33,741 bases of DNA, from positions 226,456 to 260,196 of the forward strand of contig MKVK01000051.1 in the NCBI GenBank assembly GCA_001898825.1. The letters run 5' to 3'. This document shows positions 7,554 through 16,678 of the stretch, in pieces. Positions within the stretch are counted from its first letter, which is position 1. The number at the start of each line of letters is the position of its first letter. A program made the position numbers and the translations under genes. This DNA comes from Magnetospirillum sp. 64-120. Its GTDB lineage: Bacteria > Pseudomonadota > Alphaproteobacteria > Rhodospirillales > Magnetospirillaceae. Under the pieces are notes generated by a model. It saw only the letters and a program-made list of their open reading frames with translations, did not search any database and had not been told where the DNA came from.

Positions 7554-7910
7554 TCAGAACTCGATCAGATTGGAAAACACGAAAATGCCCAGCAAGGCCA
7601 CGGTATAGAAGGCGCTGCCGAGACCCAGAAGAAACAGGATGTTACCCATGGTGCGCAAGGGATACATGCGCCTTTCCCGGGTCCGCCGTTCCCCTGAACG
7701 CTTTTCCAGGCCGCCGACCACGGTGACGAAAACGTTGCCGCCGATGAACGGAAAGGACAGACGAATATGGATGGGGTGACGACGCCAGGAATTGGGTTTG
7801 ACGGCATTCCAAAGCGCGGCGCGCTGATCGGGGGTAAAGCTGCTGACCACTTCCGTCGGCAGGCGGTCCATCAGTGATTCAAGGCCGCCGTTCTCAATCG
7901 CCTGGTTCAT
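7554..7910 (-). CDS. Small membrane protein, function unknown
   Basis: This 118-residue protein has an acidic soluble N-terminus ([20 protein letters not shown]), a moderately hydrophobic segment with the phrase [20 protein letters not shown], a very basic linker ([14 protein letters not shown], 70-83) and a strong C-terminal membrane helix (about 89-114). The phrases resemble conserved but uncharacterised alphaproteobacterial membrane proteins; I cannot name a family. The start has a good GGGGGGAG ribosome-binding site upstream. The basic linker suggests the middle of the protein is cytoplasmic. Confidence 0.72.
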   Translation of the reverse strand: MNQAIENGGLESLMDRLPTEVVSSFTPDQRAALWNAVKPNSWRRHPIHIRLSFPFIGGNVFVTVVGGLEKRSGERRTRERRMYPLRTMGNILFLLGLGSAFYTVALLGIFVFSNLIEF

Positions 7911-7982
7911 GCGTCTCCCCCCTGCCCGACTTCTGTCAGCGCATAGTATTCAACAGCTTACGGGCCAGAGTCGAGCCCCCGA

Positions 7983-8903
7983 TCACACGCCCGAGCGCGA
8001 CAGCCGCGACAGGATGTCGTCCAGCTGTTCCAGGCTGGAATAATGAATGGTCAGCTCGCCGCCCTTGCCGGTGCTGGTCAACACCACCTTGCAGCCCAAC
8101 TGCTCGGTCAGGTCACGTTCCAAAGCGGCGGTGTCGGCGTCCTTGTCGAACAATTTGCCCTGGGACTTGCCTTTGCCGGGCTTGGCAGCCCCCGCCCCCT
8201 CACCACCCGCCAGTTTTTCGGTCTGGCGCACGTTCAGCTGCTTGTCCACCACCTGGCGCGCCAGACCCACCGGGTCGGCGGCGGTCAGCAGGGCGCGGGC
8301 ATGGCCGGCCGACAGTTGGCCTTGCTCCAGCATGTCTTTGACCGGGCCGGGCAGCGCCAAAAGACGCATCATGTTGGCCACATGGCTGCGCGACTTGCCG
8401 ACAGCGCGGGCCAGCTCTTCCTGAGTATGGCTGAATTCCTCGACCAGACGGCGGTAACCTTCCGCTTCTTCCAAGGCGGTCAGGTCCTGGCGCTGCAGGT
8501 TTTCCACCAGCGCGACTTCCAGGGCTTCCTTGTCGGTCAATTCGCGGATGATGACGGGAACTTCGTGCAGTTGCGCCCGCTGCGCCGCCCGCCAACGCCG
8601 TTCACCGGCGATGATCTCGTACATCCCTTCGTAAGGACGGACCAGAATGGGCTGCAGCACACCCTTGGTGCGCACCGATTCCACCAGATCGGCGATGGCG
8701 GATTCGTCGAACTGACGGCGCGGCTGGAACTTGCCGGGCTTCAGCTGGGCCACCGGCAGATTCCGCAGGCCCGACGGCGGTGGCACGGTCTCGTCGGCCA
8801 AGGCGGCGGCACCCTCGACCACCGCAGCGGCGGCGGCCACACCGGAATCCCCCAACAGGGCCGACAGGCCCCGACCCAGCTTGCGACGCTTGTCTTCCGC
8901 CAC
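7983..8903 (-). CDS. parB: Chromosome-partitioning protein ParB
   Basis: This 306-residue ParB/Spo0J is a CTP-dependent clamp that loads at parS and spreads along DNA. The N-terminal KLGRGLSALLGD is the usual ParA-interacting segment. The ParB/Srx domain carries the CTP motif GERRWRA (100-106) and ENLQRQDL (134-141), followed by a helix-turn-helix (about 163-185, GKSRSHVANMMRLL) that reads parS, and a C-terminal dimer domain. I chose GTG at 8903 because AAGGA lies five bases upstream and the family N-terminus begins there; an upstream frame to 8987 lies within parA. It is separated from parA by 5 nt. Its target sites occur at 10321-10336 and 12206-12221. Confidence 0.95.
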   Translation of the reverse strand: MAEDKRRKLGRGLSALLGDSGVAAAAAVVEGAAALADETVPPPSGLRNLPVAQLKPGKFQPRRQFDESAIADLVESVRTKGVLQPILVRPYEGMYEIIAGERRWRAAQRAQLHEVPVIIRELTDKEALEVALVENLQRQDLTALEEAEGYRRLVEEFSHTQEELARAVGKSRSHVANMMRLLALPGPVKDMLEQGQLSAGHARALLTAADPVGLARQVVDKQLNVRQTEKLAGGEGAGAAKPGKGKSQGKLFDKDADTAALERDLTEQLGCKVVLTSTGKGGELTIHYSSLEQLDDILSRLSRSGV

Positions 8904-8908
8904 TGTCC

Positions 8909-9712
8909 TTACACTCCCTTGCTGGCTGAAACTTCGCGCTTCAGCACTTCGGCGGCCAGATGGATATAAGCTTCCGATCCGGCACATTTGTGGTCATAGA
9001 TCAAAACCGGCTTGCCATAAGACGGCGCTTCCGAAATGCGCACGTTGCGCGGAATCACCGTCTTGTAGACCTTTTCGCCGAAGAACTCGCGCACGTCGGC
9101 GGCCACCTGTTCGGTCAGGTTGTTGCGCTTGTCGAACATGGTCAGCACGATGCCCTGCAGCTCCAGCGCCGGATTGAACCCCTTGCGCACCGCTTCGATG
9201 GTCTTGACCAGATGGCTGATGCCTTCCAGGGCGAAGAACTCGCATTGCAGCGGCACCATCACCGAATGCGACGCCACCAGGGCGTTCAGCGTCAACAGGT
9301 TCAACGATGGCGGGCAATCGATCAGCACGTAGTCGTAAACCCCCAGGGCCGGTTTCAGCGCCTGGACCAGACGGGTTTCGCGGTTGTCCATGTCCACCAA
9401 TTCGATCTCGGCCCCCGACAGGTCGACACCCGACGGCACCACTGCCAGACCGGGGATTTCGGTGGCCTGGGTGGTCTCGGCCAATCCGGCCTCGCCGATC
9501 AGCACGTGATAGGAATTGACGTCGCGGGCGTCGCGCGGAATGCCCAGACCGGTGCTGGCGTTGCCCTGCGGGTCCAGGTCGATCAGCAGAACACTTTTCT
9601 TGGTCGCCGCCATGGCGGTCGCCAGGTTGATGGCCGTGGTCGTCTTGCCCACACCACCCTTCTGGTTGGCGATGGCGATGACCCGAGTAGCCTTGAACCC
9701 TTTATCAGCCAC
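8909..9712 (-). CDS. parA: Chromosome-partitioning ATPase ParA (Soj)
   Basis: This 267-residue protein is a deviant Walker-type ATPase that binds nucleoid DNA as an ATP dimer and pulls ParB-parS complexes. The deviant Walker A KGGVGKTTT is at 18-26, Walker A' LLIDLDPQGNAS near 42-53, and Walker B VLIDCPPSL near 130. The start is GTG at 9712, inside the end of rsmG (8-nt overlap). Order and overlap (mnmE-mnmG-rsmG-parA-parB) are those of chromosomal, not plasmid, ParAB. Confidence 0.96.
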   Translation of the reverse strand: MADKGFKATRVIAIANQKGGVGKTTTAINLATAMAATKKSVLLIDLDPQGNASTGLGIPRDARDVNSYHVLIGEAGLAETTQATEIPGLAVVPSGVDLSGAEIELVDMDNRETRLVQALKPALGVYDYVLIDCPPSLNLLTLNALVASHSVMVPLQCEFFALEGISHLVKTIEAVRKGFNPALELQGIVLTMFDKRNNLTEQVAADVREFFGEKVYKTVIPRNVRISEAPSYGKPVLIYDHKCAGSEAYIHLAAEVLKREVSASKGV

Positions 9713-10340
9713 GGCGAACCTCTTTCAAATGAAGGACAAGGCCGGATGCGTCCGACAGCGACGGGATGCGTTGCGCTGCGATATTCCAATCTTTGGCGGC
9801 TGCGGTCAATTCGTCTTCCGCTCCCCGCCCCTTCAGGAACAGGCAGTGTCCTTCAGGCAACAGGTGCGGCTCGGCCCAGCTCAGCAGTTTGTCCAACGGC
9901 GCCAGGGCACGGGCGGTGACCATGTCGGCCCCCAATGGCGCCACTTTTTCAATGCGGTTGTTGTGGATGGTGACCGATGTTCCGGTGACGCGGGCCACTT
10001 CACGCAGAAAAGCGCATTTGCGAGCGTCCGATTCGATCAGATGCACATCAGACACGCCCAGGATCGCCAGGACCAGACCGGGGAAACCGGCGCCGCTGCC
10101 CATGTCGACAAGTCTGTGGACAGATTGTGGAACAATCGGGAAAAGCTGCGCTGAATCCAGGAAATGCCGGCACCACAGGCTGGGGATGGTGTCAGGCCCC
10201 ACCAGATTGATGGATTTCTGCCATTTCACCAGCAGCTCGGCATAGGCCTGCAGCTTGTCCAAGGAAGATTGCGGCAGGTTCAGCGGGGCCAAAAGCTGGG
10301 GCCCATCGCCCTTGTGGTCTTGTTTCACGTGAAACACCAT
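9705..10340 (-). CDS. rsmG: 16S rRNA (guanine527-N7)-methyltransferase RsmG (GidB)
   Basis: This 211-residue SAM-dependent enzyme methylates G527 of 16S rRNA. The SAM site is VDMGSGAGFPGLVLAI, with LIESDARKCAFLREV after it. The conserved N-terminal part reads WQKSINLVGPDTIPSLWCRHFLDSAQL. Two starts are possible: ATG at 10340 (MVFHVKQDHK), 7 nt after the mnmG stop, or ATG at 10373 (11 residues longer), overlapping mnmG by 26 nt. I prefer 10340 on spacing, though no strong ribosome-binding site is visible. Either way a parS site lies in the first codons (VFHVKQ). Confidence 0.94.
   Translation of the reverse strand: MVFHVKQDHKGDGPQLLAPLNLPQSSLDKLQAYAELLVKWQKSINLVGPDTIPSLWCRHFLDSAQLFPIVPQSVHRLVDMGSGAGFPGLVLAILGVSDVHLIESDARKCAFLREVARVTGTSVTIHNNRIEKVAPLGADMVTARALAPLDKLLSWAEPHLLPEGHCLFLKGRGAEDELTAAAKDWNIAAQRIPSLSDASGLVLHLKEVRRG
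10321..10336. promoter_or_regulatory. parS: parS site (ParB loading palindrome)
   Basis: TGTTTCACGTGAAACA is a perfect 16-bp palindrome identical to the chromosomal parS consensus. It lies within codons 2-7 of rsmG, 1.4 kb upstream of parB. Confidence 0.95.
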
Positions 10341-10347
10341 ATGTGGA

Positions 10348-12222
10348 TCAGGCTGCGGAACGCCGTTTGACATGGGCCATCAGGGCGACCAGAGCCGCCG
10401 GGGTGACCCCCGAGATGCGGCCGGCATCGGCCAAGGTGCTGGGACGGGCGTGTTTCAGCTTCTGGCGAACCTCGGCCGACAACGAGCCGATGGCATCGTA
10501 ATCCACGTCGTCGGGCAGCACCATGTCTTCCTCACGCCGATAGGCCCGGATGTCGGCTTCTTGGCGGGCCAAGTAGCCTTGGTACTTGCCTTCGATTTCC
10601 AGCTGCTCGGCCACCGCGCCGGTCAACCCCGACAGCTGCGGCCACATTCCCGACAGACGCGACAGGTCCAGATTGGGATAGGCCAGCAAATCCCAGGCCG
10701 AGCGCACCACCCCATCCAGGTTGACGTCCAGACCAGCTTGGCGCAGCACGTTGGGTGACGCCTTCAAGCCGTGCAGCAATTCCTTGCCCTCGGTGATGGC
10801 CTGGGCCTTGGCAGTGAAGGCGCCGGCACGGGTGCTACCGACACAACCATGCTCCATCCCCTTGGCAGTCAGCCGCAGATCGGCATTGTCGGCCCGCAGG
10901 ATCAGACGGTACTCGGCACGCGAGGTGAACATACGGTACGGTTCGCGGGTACCGACGGTGACCAAGTCGTCCACCATCACCCCCATATAGGCGTCGGCGC
11001 GATCCAGGATCAACGGATCGTTTCCGGCCACGTACCGGGCAGCGTTGAGGCCGGCCAACAGACCTTGGGCGCCGGCTTCCTCGTAACCGGTGGTGCCATT
11101 GATCTGACCGGCCAGAAACAGACCGCCCATCACCTTGGTCTCCAACGACCGCTTCAACTGACGGGGATCGACAAAATCGTATTCGATGGCATAGCCCGGC
11201 CGGATGATGGTGACATTCTCCAGACCGGGAATGGTGCGGATCATCGCGTCCTGCACATCGGCGGGCAGCGAGGTGGAAATGCCGTTGGGATAGACGGTAG
11301 GGTCGTCCAGGCCTTCCGGTTCCAGGAAGATCTGGTGCCCCAGCTTATCGGCGAAGCGCACCACCTTATCCTCGATGGACGGGCAGTAACGCGGACCGAC
11401 GCTTTGGATCTGTCCCGAATACATGGGCGCGCGGGACAGGTTGGCGCGGATGATGTCGTGGGTGCGCTGGTTGGTGTGGGTAATGCCACAAGCCACCTGG
11501 GGGGTAGTGATCTTTTCCGTCAAATACGAGAAGGGCACCGGTGGATCGTCGCCCTGCTGCATCTCCAGACCGGACCAGTCGATGGTGCGGCCATCCAGCC
11601 GTGCCGGGGTACCGGTCTTCAGGCGGTCCAGCGGCAGGCCGGCGCGTGCCAAGGCGCCGGACAGACCATTGCTGGGCTCGTCGCCGAAACGCCCCGCCGG
11701 CCAAGTCTGCTCGCCGCAATGGATCAGTCCGCGCAGGAAGGTGCCGGTGGTCACCACCACCGCACCGCAGGCGATGGTGCGGCCATCGGCCAGCACAGCC
11801 CCCACCACCCGGCCCTGGTCAAAGATCAAGTCTTCCACCGTCCCGGCCAACAAGGTCAAATTCGGCTGTTCGGCCAGGATGGCCTGGACCGCCTGACGAT
11901 AGAGTTTACGGTCGGCCTGGGCGCGGGGCCCCTGCACCGCCGGTCCCTTGCTTTGGTTCAAGATACGGAACTGGATGCCGCCACGGTCGATGGCGCGGCC
12001 CATGACGCCGTCCAGCGCGTCGATCTCGCGCACCAGCTGCCCCTTGGCCAAACCACCGATGGCCGGGTTGCAGCTCATCTCGCCGATGGTTTCCAGACGT
12101 TGGGTCGCCAGGATGGTGGCAGCGCCGAATCGAGCCGCTGCAGCCGCGGCCTCGGCGCCGGCATGGCCGCCGCCGATGACCAGGACATCGCATTTCAGAT
12201 CACAGGGTTTCACGTGAAACAT
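10348..12222 (-). CDS. mnmG: tRNA uridine-5-carboxymethylaminomethyl modification enzyme MnmG (GidA)
   Basis: This 624-residue FAD protein, with MnmE, installs the (carboxymethyl)aminomethyl group on wobble U34 of several tRNAs, using folate, NADH and GTP. The FAD Rossmann motif [10 protein letters not shown] is at 17-26, followed by the GidA signatures [37 protein letters not shown] and [21 protein letters not shown], and a C-terminal helical MnmE-binding domain ([20 protein letters not shown]). Length is usual. The ATG at 12222 directly abuts the mnmE TAG (12223-12225). The first codons (FHVK) are made by a parS site. Confidence 0.97.
   Translation of the reverse strand: MFHVKPCDLKCDVLVIGGGHAGAEAAAAAARFGAATILATQRLETIGEMSCNPAIGGLAKGQLVREIDALDGVMGRAIDRGGIQFRILNQSKGPAVQGPRAQADRKLYRQAVQAILAEQPNLTLLAGTVEDLIFDQGRVVGAVLADGRTIACGAVVVTTGTFLRGLIHCGEQTWPAGRFGDEPSNGLSGALARAGLPLDRLKTGTPARLDGRTIDWSGLEMQQGDDPPVPFSYLTEKITTPQVACGITHTNQRTHDIIRANLSRAPMYSGQIQSVGPRYCPSIEDKVVRFADKLGHQIFLEPEGLDDPTVYPNGISTSLPADVQDAMIRTIPGLENVTIIRPGYAIEYDFVDPRQLKRSLETKVMGGLFLAGQINGTTGYEEAGAQGLLAGLNAARYVAGNDPLILDRADAYMGVMVDDLVTVGTREPYRMFTSRAEYRLILRADNADLRLTAKGMEHGCVGSTRAGAFTAKAQAITEGKELLHGLKASPNVLRQAGLDVNLDGVVRSAWDLLAYPNLDLSRLSGMWPQLSGLTGAVAEQLEIEGKYQGYLARQEADIRAYRREEDMVLPDDVDYDAIGSLSAEVRQKLKHARPSTLADAGRISGVTPAALVALMAHVKRRSAA
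12206..12221. promoter_or_regulatory. parS: parS site with one mismatch
   Basis: GGTTTCACGTGAAACA matches the 16-bp parS consensus except at the first base. It overlaps the start codon and codons 2-5 of mnmG and lies 1.9 kb from the first parS. Confidence 0.9.
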
Positions 12223-13530
12223 CTATTTGCCGATACAAAATTCACGGAACACAACATCTAGCAATTCTTCCACATCCACCCGTCCAGTGATGCGGCCCAA
12301 GGCCCGCGCCGCCTGGCGCAAATCCTCGGCCGCCAGTTCCACCGGCTTGGCCACATGGAATTGGGCCAGGGCATCCAGGCACTGGTCCACCGCCGCCCGA
12401 TGCCGAGCCCGGGTCAGCGCCGGTTCGGCGGTGACGGCGAAGCGGTCGGCCACATCTTGTTCCAACCGGGCGAACAAGGTGTCCAGACCTTGCCCGGTCC
12501 GCGCCGATAGCATGATCGCGCCCTCGAAGTCGACAGGATTCGCCACATCGGCCTTGTTGAAGACGACGATGGCGTCGTCGTCCATCAATCCCTTGGTCGC
12601 CGAATCCAGATCGGGATACAGGCCGGCGTCGAAAACCAACAGCTTCAGATCGGCGGCTTCCGCCCGGGCCAAAGCCCGGCTGATGCCTTCCGCCTCGATA
12701 TCCTCGGCGGCTTCGCGAAGACCGGCGGTGTCGGCCAGCACCACCGGCCAGCCATGCAGGTCCAGATGGGTTTCGATGACGTCCCGCGTCGTCCCCGCCT
12801 TGGCCGAGACAATGGCCACCTCGCGCCCGGCAATGCGGTTCATCAGACTGGACTTGCCGGCATTAGGCGCCCCCAGGATGGCGATGTGGATGCCGTCACG
12901 CAGACGTTCACGGCGCTGCCCGTCCCGCTTCTTGGCCTGCATGTCGGCGACCAAACCGTCGATCAACGCCAGCACCTGATCGGCCAGTTCGTCACCGATG
13001 CCTTCGTCGGAAAAGTCGATCATCGCCTCGGTCAGTGCCAGGGCGCGGACCAGGATTTCACGCCAGCCATCCACCAGATTGGACAGCCCGCCATCCAACT
13101 GGCGGAGCGCCTGGCGGCGTTGAGCGGCGGTCTCGGCGTCCACCAGATCGGCGATGGCCTCGGCCCGGGTCAGGTCCAGCTTGCCGTTCAGGAAGGCGCG
13201 CCGGGAAAACTCGCCGGCTTCGGCGGGACGCAGACCATGGGACAGCAAAGCCTCGGCCAAGGCACTGGCGACGGCGCGGCCGCCATGCAGATGCAATTCG
13301 ACCACATCCTCGCCGGTGAAGCTTTTGGGACCGGGAAACACCAGGGCCAAGCCATCATCGATGTCTTCACCGCCGTGGTGGACGCGGATACGGGTGGCGA
13401 TCCGCGGCTGCGGCTGAGTCCCGGTCAAGGCGTGCAGCACGGAAAAGCTGGCCGGTCCCGACAGCCTGAAAACGGCAACGCCCCCGCGACCGGGGGCGCT
13501 GGCCAGGGCGAAGATGGTCTCTTCGCTCAT
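12223..13530 (-). CDS. mnmE: tRNA uridine-5-carboxymethylaminomethyl modification GTPase MnmE (TrmE)
   Basis: This 435-residue protein has a formyl-THF-binding N-domain (1-120, containing APGRGGVAVFRLSG), helical domains and an inserted G domain. The G motifs are GAPNAGKSS (220-228), DTAG (267-270) and NKAD. It ends in FCIGK, the family's C-terminal CIGK whose Cys is needed for tRNA modification. MnmE works as a complex with MnmG, encoded immediately downstream with no gap. Confidence 0.97.
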   Translation of the reverse strand: MSEETIFALASAPGRGGVAVFRLSGPASFSVLHALTGTQPQPRIATRIRVHHGGEDIDDGLALVFPGPKSFTGEDVVELHLHGGRAVASALAEALLSHGLRPAEAGEFSRRAFLNGKLDLTRAEAIADLVDAETAAQRRQALRQLDGGLSNLVDGWREILVRALALTEAMIDFSDEGIGDELADQVLALIDGLVADMQAKKRDGQRRERLRDGIHIAILGAPNAGKSSLMNRIAGREVAIVSAKAGTTRDVIETHLDLHGWPVVLADTAGLREAAEDIEAEGISRALARAEAADLKLLVFDAGLYPDLDSATKGLMDDDAIVVFNKADVANPVDFEGAIMLSARTGQGLDTLFARLEQDVADRFAVTAEPALTRARHRAAVDQCLDALAQFHVAKPVELAAEDLRQAARALGRITGRVDVEELLDVVFREFCIGK

Positions 13531-13537
13531 GGCAGGC

Positions 13538-13873
13538 TCATTTCTGATCAGGCGTCAACATCAGACGCGTCACCCGGCCACCACCCAGCAAATGGGTGTC
13601 GATGATCTCGTCGATGTCGTCATGGCTGGTGAATCCGTACCAGACGCCTTCCGGATAGATCACCAGCACCGGCCCCAACTCGCAGCGATCCAGGCAACCG
13701 GCAGCGTTGACCCGCACGCCCCCCACTCCCTTGGCTTTGGCCTGAGCCTTCAGATAGTCGCGCAAGGATTCCGAACCGCGTCCGGCACAGGATCCGCGTG
13801 GATGGTCGTCGGGCCGACGGTTGGTGCAGACGAAAGCGTGGATGCGGTAATAGAGATCAGGATCTTGCGACAT
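13538..13873 (-). CDS. Thioredoxin-like [2Fe-2S] ferredoxin
   Basis: This 111-residue protein has the fold of stand-alone thioredoxin-like ferredoxins and NuoE C-terminal halves. Four Cys sit at the expected places: HAFVCTNRR (Cys16), GSCAGRGS (Cys29), and [13 protein letters not shown] (Cys60 and Cys64), with [12 protein letters not shown] after. It probably carries one [2Fe-2S] cluster and acts as an electron carrier; the partner is not known. It sits between the DUF6489 gene and mnmE, with 2- and 7-nt gaps, so it is probably co-transcribed with mnmE, whose chemistry is separate. Confidence 0.88.
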   Translation of the reverse strand: MSQDPDLYYRIHAFVCTNRRPDDHPRGSCAGRGSESLRDYLKAQAKAKGVGGVRVNAAGCLDRCELGPVLVIYPEGVWYGFTSHDDIDEIIDTHLLGGGRVTRLMLTPDQK

Positions 13874-13875
13874 GC

Positions 13876-14130
13876 TTATTCCTTGGGATCACGGCGCGTG
13901 GTGGCGGCGGCGAACTGGTTCCAGAACATCTTCTGCAATTGCTCCATGCCCTGAACACCGGCCGGCAACCATGTCTTCAACATGGCCTCGGGCTCCATGG
14001 CCGACAAGGTGGCGGTCATGCGTTCCTGGATTTGGTTCATCATCGCCTCTTGCATAGGCTTGACGTCGGGCAGGCCCAGGAAGGAACGCGCCTCGTCCGG
14101 CGTGCAGTCGATGTCGACGGTGATTTTCAT
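13876..14130 (-). CDS. DUF6489-like small helical protein
   Basis: This 84-residue protein begins [23 protein letters not shown], followed by Met- and Gln-rich amphipathic helices ([18 protein letters not shown] and [13 protein letters not shown]). It resembles the uncharacterised alphaproteobacterial DUF6489 family. It has no signal peptide or membrane helix. It is the first gene of the minus-strand run leading to mnmE and diverges from the thioredoxin-domain gene at 14227. The function is unknown. Confidence 0.75.
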   Translation of the reverse strand: MKITVDIDCTPDEARSFLGLPDVKPMQEAMMNQIQERMTATLSAMEPEAMLKTWLPAGVQGMEQLQKMFWNQFAAATTRRDPKE

Positions 14131-14226
14131 GGTGGCGATCCCGGGCTTGTGAAACCTTGCGTGAATGCCAAACTAAGCAAACAATCCCGCCCACGCAATC
14201 TTCACGCGACGAAAGACCCAAACCCC

Positions 14227-16164
14227 ATGACCAATCGCCTTGCCGGTGAGACCAGCCCCTATTTGGCTCAGCATAAGGACAACCCGGTCCATTGGTGGCC
14301 TTGGGGCCCCGAAGCCCTGGCGGAGGCCCAGGCGACCAAGCGCCCCCTGCTGCTGTCCATCGGCTATTCCGCCTGTCACTGGTGCCACGTCATGGCCCAT
14401 GAAAGCTTTGAAAACGCCGAGATCGCCGGGCTGATGAACCGGCTTTTCGTCAACGTCAAGATCGACCGCGAGGAACGCCCCGACCTGGATGCCATCTACC
14501 AGCAGGCGCTGTCGCACATGGGCCAGCATGGCGGCTGGCCGCTGACCATGTTCTGCACGCCTGACGGCAAGCCGTTTTGGGGCGGCACCTATTTCCCCCC
14601 CGCCGCCCGCTATGGCCGGCCGGGATTCGGGGAAGTGCTGAACGCCATTTCCGATCTGTGGCTGAAGGACGGGGAACGGGTCCGCGCCAACGTGCAGGCC
14701 CTGATGGAAGCCCTGTCCGACGCCCCGGCCGGCGAAGGCGCCACCCTGACGCTCGACATGCTGGACAAGGGCGCCAAGGCGGTGCTGCAGGCGGTGGACA
14801 TGGAACAGGGCGGCCTGGGGGGCGCACCGAAATTCCCCCAGCCGGGATTGTTCGACTATCTGTGGCGTTCGGCCCAACGCACCAGGAACGCCGATCTGCA
14901 TCGGGCGGTGACCCTGACGTTGGACCGTATCTGCCAGGGCGGCATCACCGACCATCTGGGCGGCGGTTTCATGCGCTATTCCACCGACGACATCTGGCTG
15001 GCGCCGCATTTCGAAAAGATGCTGTACGACAACGCCCAGCTGATCGAGTTGCTGAGCCATGTGTGGCAGGACACCAAGAATCCGCTGTTCAAGACCCGCG
15101 TCGAGGAATGCATCGATTGGGTTTCACGTGAAATGCTGGCCGAGGGCGGCGCCTTCGCCGCTGCCCTGGACGCCGATTCGGAAGGCCACGAGGGAAAGTT
15201 CTACACCTGGAAGGCCGAGGAAATCCTGGCCATCCTGGGTCCTGATCTGGGGCGTGTCTTCGGCCAGGCCTATGACGTCAGCGTTCAGGGCAACTGGGAA
15301 GGGGTGACCATCCTGAACCGGTCCGGTCCCCAGCCCGAAGGTGTCGAGGACCAGCTGGCCCAAGCCCGTGCCCTGTTGTTGGCAGAGCGTGCAAAGAGGG
15401 TACGGCCCGGTCGCGACGACAAGGTGTTGGCCGATTGGAACGGCATGATGATCGCGGCGCTTTCCCGTGCGTCTTGGGTGTTCAATCGCCCCGACTGGCT
15501 GGCGATGGCCGTGCGGGCCTTTGACGTCGTCACCACCAAGATGGCCCTGCCCGGCCAACGTTTGGCCCATTCCCTGTGTCAGGGCAAGGCCGGCCAGACC
15601 GGTTTCGTCGATGACCTGGCCCACATGGCCCGGGCTGGCCTGATGCTGTATCAGGCCAGCGGCCGGCAAGCCTATCTAGATCAAGCCATCACTTGGACCG
15701 AAGCCGCCAACACCCACCACTGGGACGCCAAGTTCGGCGGCTATTTCCAGGTCGCCCACGACGCTACCGACGTGGTGGTGCGCAACCGTCCGTCCATGGA
15801 CGCGGCGGTGCCGTCGGGCAATGGCACCATGGCCCAGGTTCTGGCCATGGCTTCCCAGCTGACCGACAAACCCGCTTATGCCGATCGGGCCCAGGCGGTG
15901 GTCGCCGCCTTCATGGACCGTTTCAACGAAAACTTCGCCAACATGTCGGCCTTGCTGACCGGCTTCGACTTGGCCACGGACCCGGTTCTGGCTACCCTGC
16001 CCCGTGACCGGGACGATCTTCTGGACGTACTGCGTGGTGCGTCCCTGCCCAATCTGATCATCCGCTGGCACGACGACGCGGTGGCGACCTTGTGCCGCAA
16101 TGCCGTCTGTTCGGCCCCGGTGAACGATGCCGGCGCTTTCGCCGCTTTGGTGGAGAACAAGTGA
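14227..16164 (+). CDS. Thioredoxin-domain protein of the YyaL/SPATA20 (DUF255) family
   Basis: This 645-residue cytoplasmic protein starts at ATG 14227 ([23 protein letters not shown], the invariant family start). An open frame extends upstream to 13798 but is antisense to two genes there. Residues about 1-165 form the DUF255 thioredoxin-like domain with [16 protein letters not shown] (CHWC at 50-53), [17 protein letters not shown] and [24 protein letters not shown]. The rest is an (alpha/alpha)6 glycosidase-like barrel ([37 protein letters not shown]). Its biochemical role is unknown. A parS-like sequence is embedded at 15120-15135 (codons VSREM). It overlaps ogt by TGATG. Confidence 0.93.
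   Translation: MTNRLAGETSPYLAQHKDNPVHWWPWGPEALAEAQATKRPLLLSIGYSACHWCHVMAHESFENAEIAGLMNRLFVNVKIDREERPDLDAIYQQALSHMGQHGGWPLTMFCTPDGKPFWGGTYFPPAARYGRPGFGEVLNAISDLWLKDGERVRANVQALMEALSDAPAGEGATLTLDMLDKGAKAVLQAVDMEQGGLGGAPKFPQPGLFDYLWRSAQRTRNADLHRAVTLTLDRICQGGITDHLGGGFMRYSTDDIWLAPHFEKMLYDNAQLIELLSHVWQDTKNPLFKTRVEECIDWVSREMLAEGGAFAAALDADSEGHEGKFYTWKAEEILAILGPDLGRVFGQAYDVSVQGNWEGVTILNRSGPQPEGVEDQLAQARALLLAERAKRVRPGRDDKVLADWNGMMIAALSRASWVFNRPDWLAMAVRAFDVVTTKMALPGQRLAHSLCQGKAGQTGFVDDLAHMARAGLMLYQASGRQAYLDQAITWTEAANTHHWDAKFGGYFQVAHDATDVVVRNRPSMDAAVPSGNGTMAQVLAMASQLTDKPAYADRAQAVVAAFMDRFNENFANMSALLTGFDLATDPVLATLPRDRDDLLDVLRGASLPNLIIRWHDDAVATLCRNAVCSAPVNDAGAFAALVENK
15120..15135. promoter_or_regulatory. 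Possible degenerate parS site
   Basis: GGTTTCACGTGAAATG keeps the central 12-bp palindrome TTTCACGTGAAA of parS but has three mismatches at the ends. It lies inside the SPATA20-like coding region, about 2.9 kb closer to the putative oriC than the second parS. It may be a weak ParB site or chance. Confidence 0.45.
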
Positions 16165-16625
16165 TGCCTTTCATCAGCCTGAATTCCCCGGTCGGCCCGC
16201 TGACCATTTTCGCCGACGACGATGCCATCGTCGCCATCGACTGGGGGTGGCCGCCGGAAACCGACGAGAAGCCGACCCCATTATTGGAACGGGCCCGCGA
16301 CCAGCTGGAGGCCTATTTCGAAGGTCGGCTGACCCAGTTCGACCTGCCGCTGTCCCCCCACGGCACCGCCTATCAGCGCAAGGTGTGGGCCGCCATCGCC
16401 GCCATTCCTTTCGGCAAGGTGCGTACCTATGGCGACCTTGCCCGCGAATTGGAAACCGCACCACGGTCGGTGGGGGGAGCTTGCGGTCGCAACCCCATCC
16501 CCATCGTCATCCCCTGCCACCGGGTGTTGGGCATGAACGGGTCGCTGGGCGGCTATTCCGGCATGGACGGAATCGAAACCAAGGAAGCCCTGCTGCGGCA
16601 CGAAGGCACGCCTATTCCTGGATAA
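16164..16625 (+). CDS. ogt: Methylated-DNA--[protein]-cysteine S-methyltransferase
   Basis: This 153-residue DNA repair protein transfers alkyl groups from O6-alkylguanine (or O4-alkylthymine) to its own cysteine. The active site IPIVIPCHRVLG has Cys118, and IPFGKVRTYGDLA (81-93) is the helix-turn-helix with the Arg finger region. It has no Ada regulatory domain. I chose ATG 16164 ([18 protein letters not shown]) because it sits on the TGATG overlap with the upstream gene and gives the usual Ogt length; the in-frame ATG at 16092 lies inside that gene. Confidence 0.93.
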   Translation: MPFISLNSPVGPLTIFADDDAIVAIDWGWPPETDEKPTPLLERARDQLEAYFEGRLTQFDLPLSPHGTAYQRKVWAAIAAIPFGKVRTYGDLARELETAPRSVGGACGRNPIPIVIPCHRVLGMNGSLGGYSGMDGIETKEALLRHEGTPIPG

Positions 16626-16637
16626 TTTGCCGCCAGA

Positions 16638-16669
16638 CCTTGGCTTGCTTATACTTATGCAAGCCAAGG
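16638..16669. promoter_or_regulatory. 11-bp inverted repeat ahead of the two-helix membrane protein gene
   Basis: CCTTGGCTTGC (16638-16648) and GCAAGCCAAGG (16659-16669) are perfect complements around TTATACTTAT. The loop contains the -10-like TATACT, and the 3' arm abuts the GGGAGG ribosome-binding site (16668-16673). It could be an operator over a promoter or an RNA hairpin near the ribosome-binding site. No T-tract follows, so a terminator for ogt is less likely. Confidence 0.55.
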
Positions 16670-16678
16670 GAGGAACGG

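Noticed and set aside
14159-14207. GCGTGAA and TTCACGC inverted repeat in the DUF6489/SPATA20 gap
   Set aside because: The arms are only 7 bp and 35 bp apart, with no linked promoter, so chance is likely.
13798-14226. Upstream extension of the SPATA20-like gene
   Set aside because: It runs antisense to the ferredoxin and DUF6489 genes, and the invariant family N-terminus begins at 14227.
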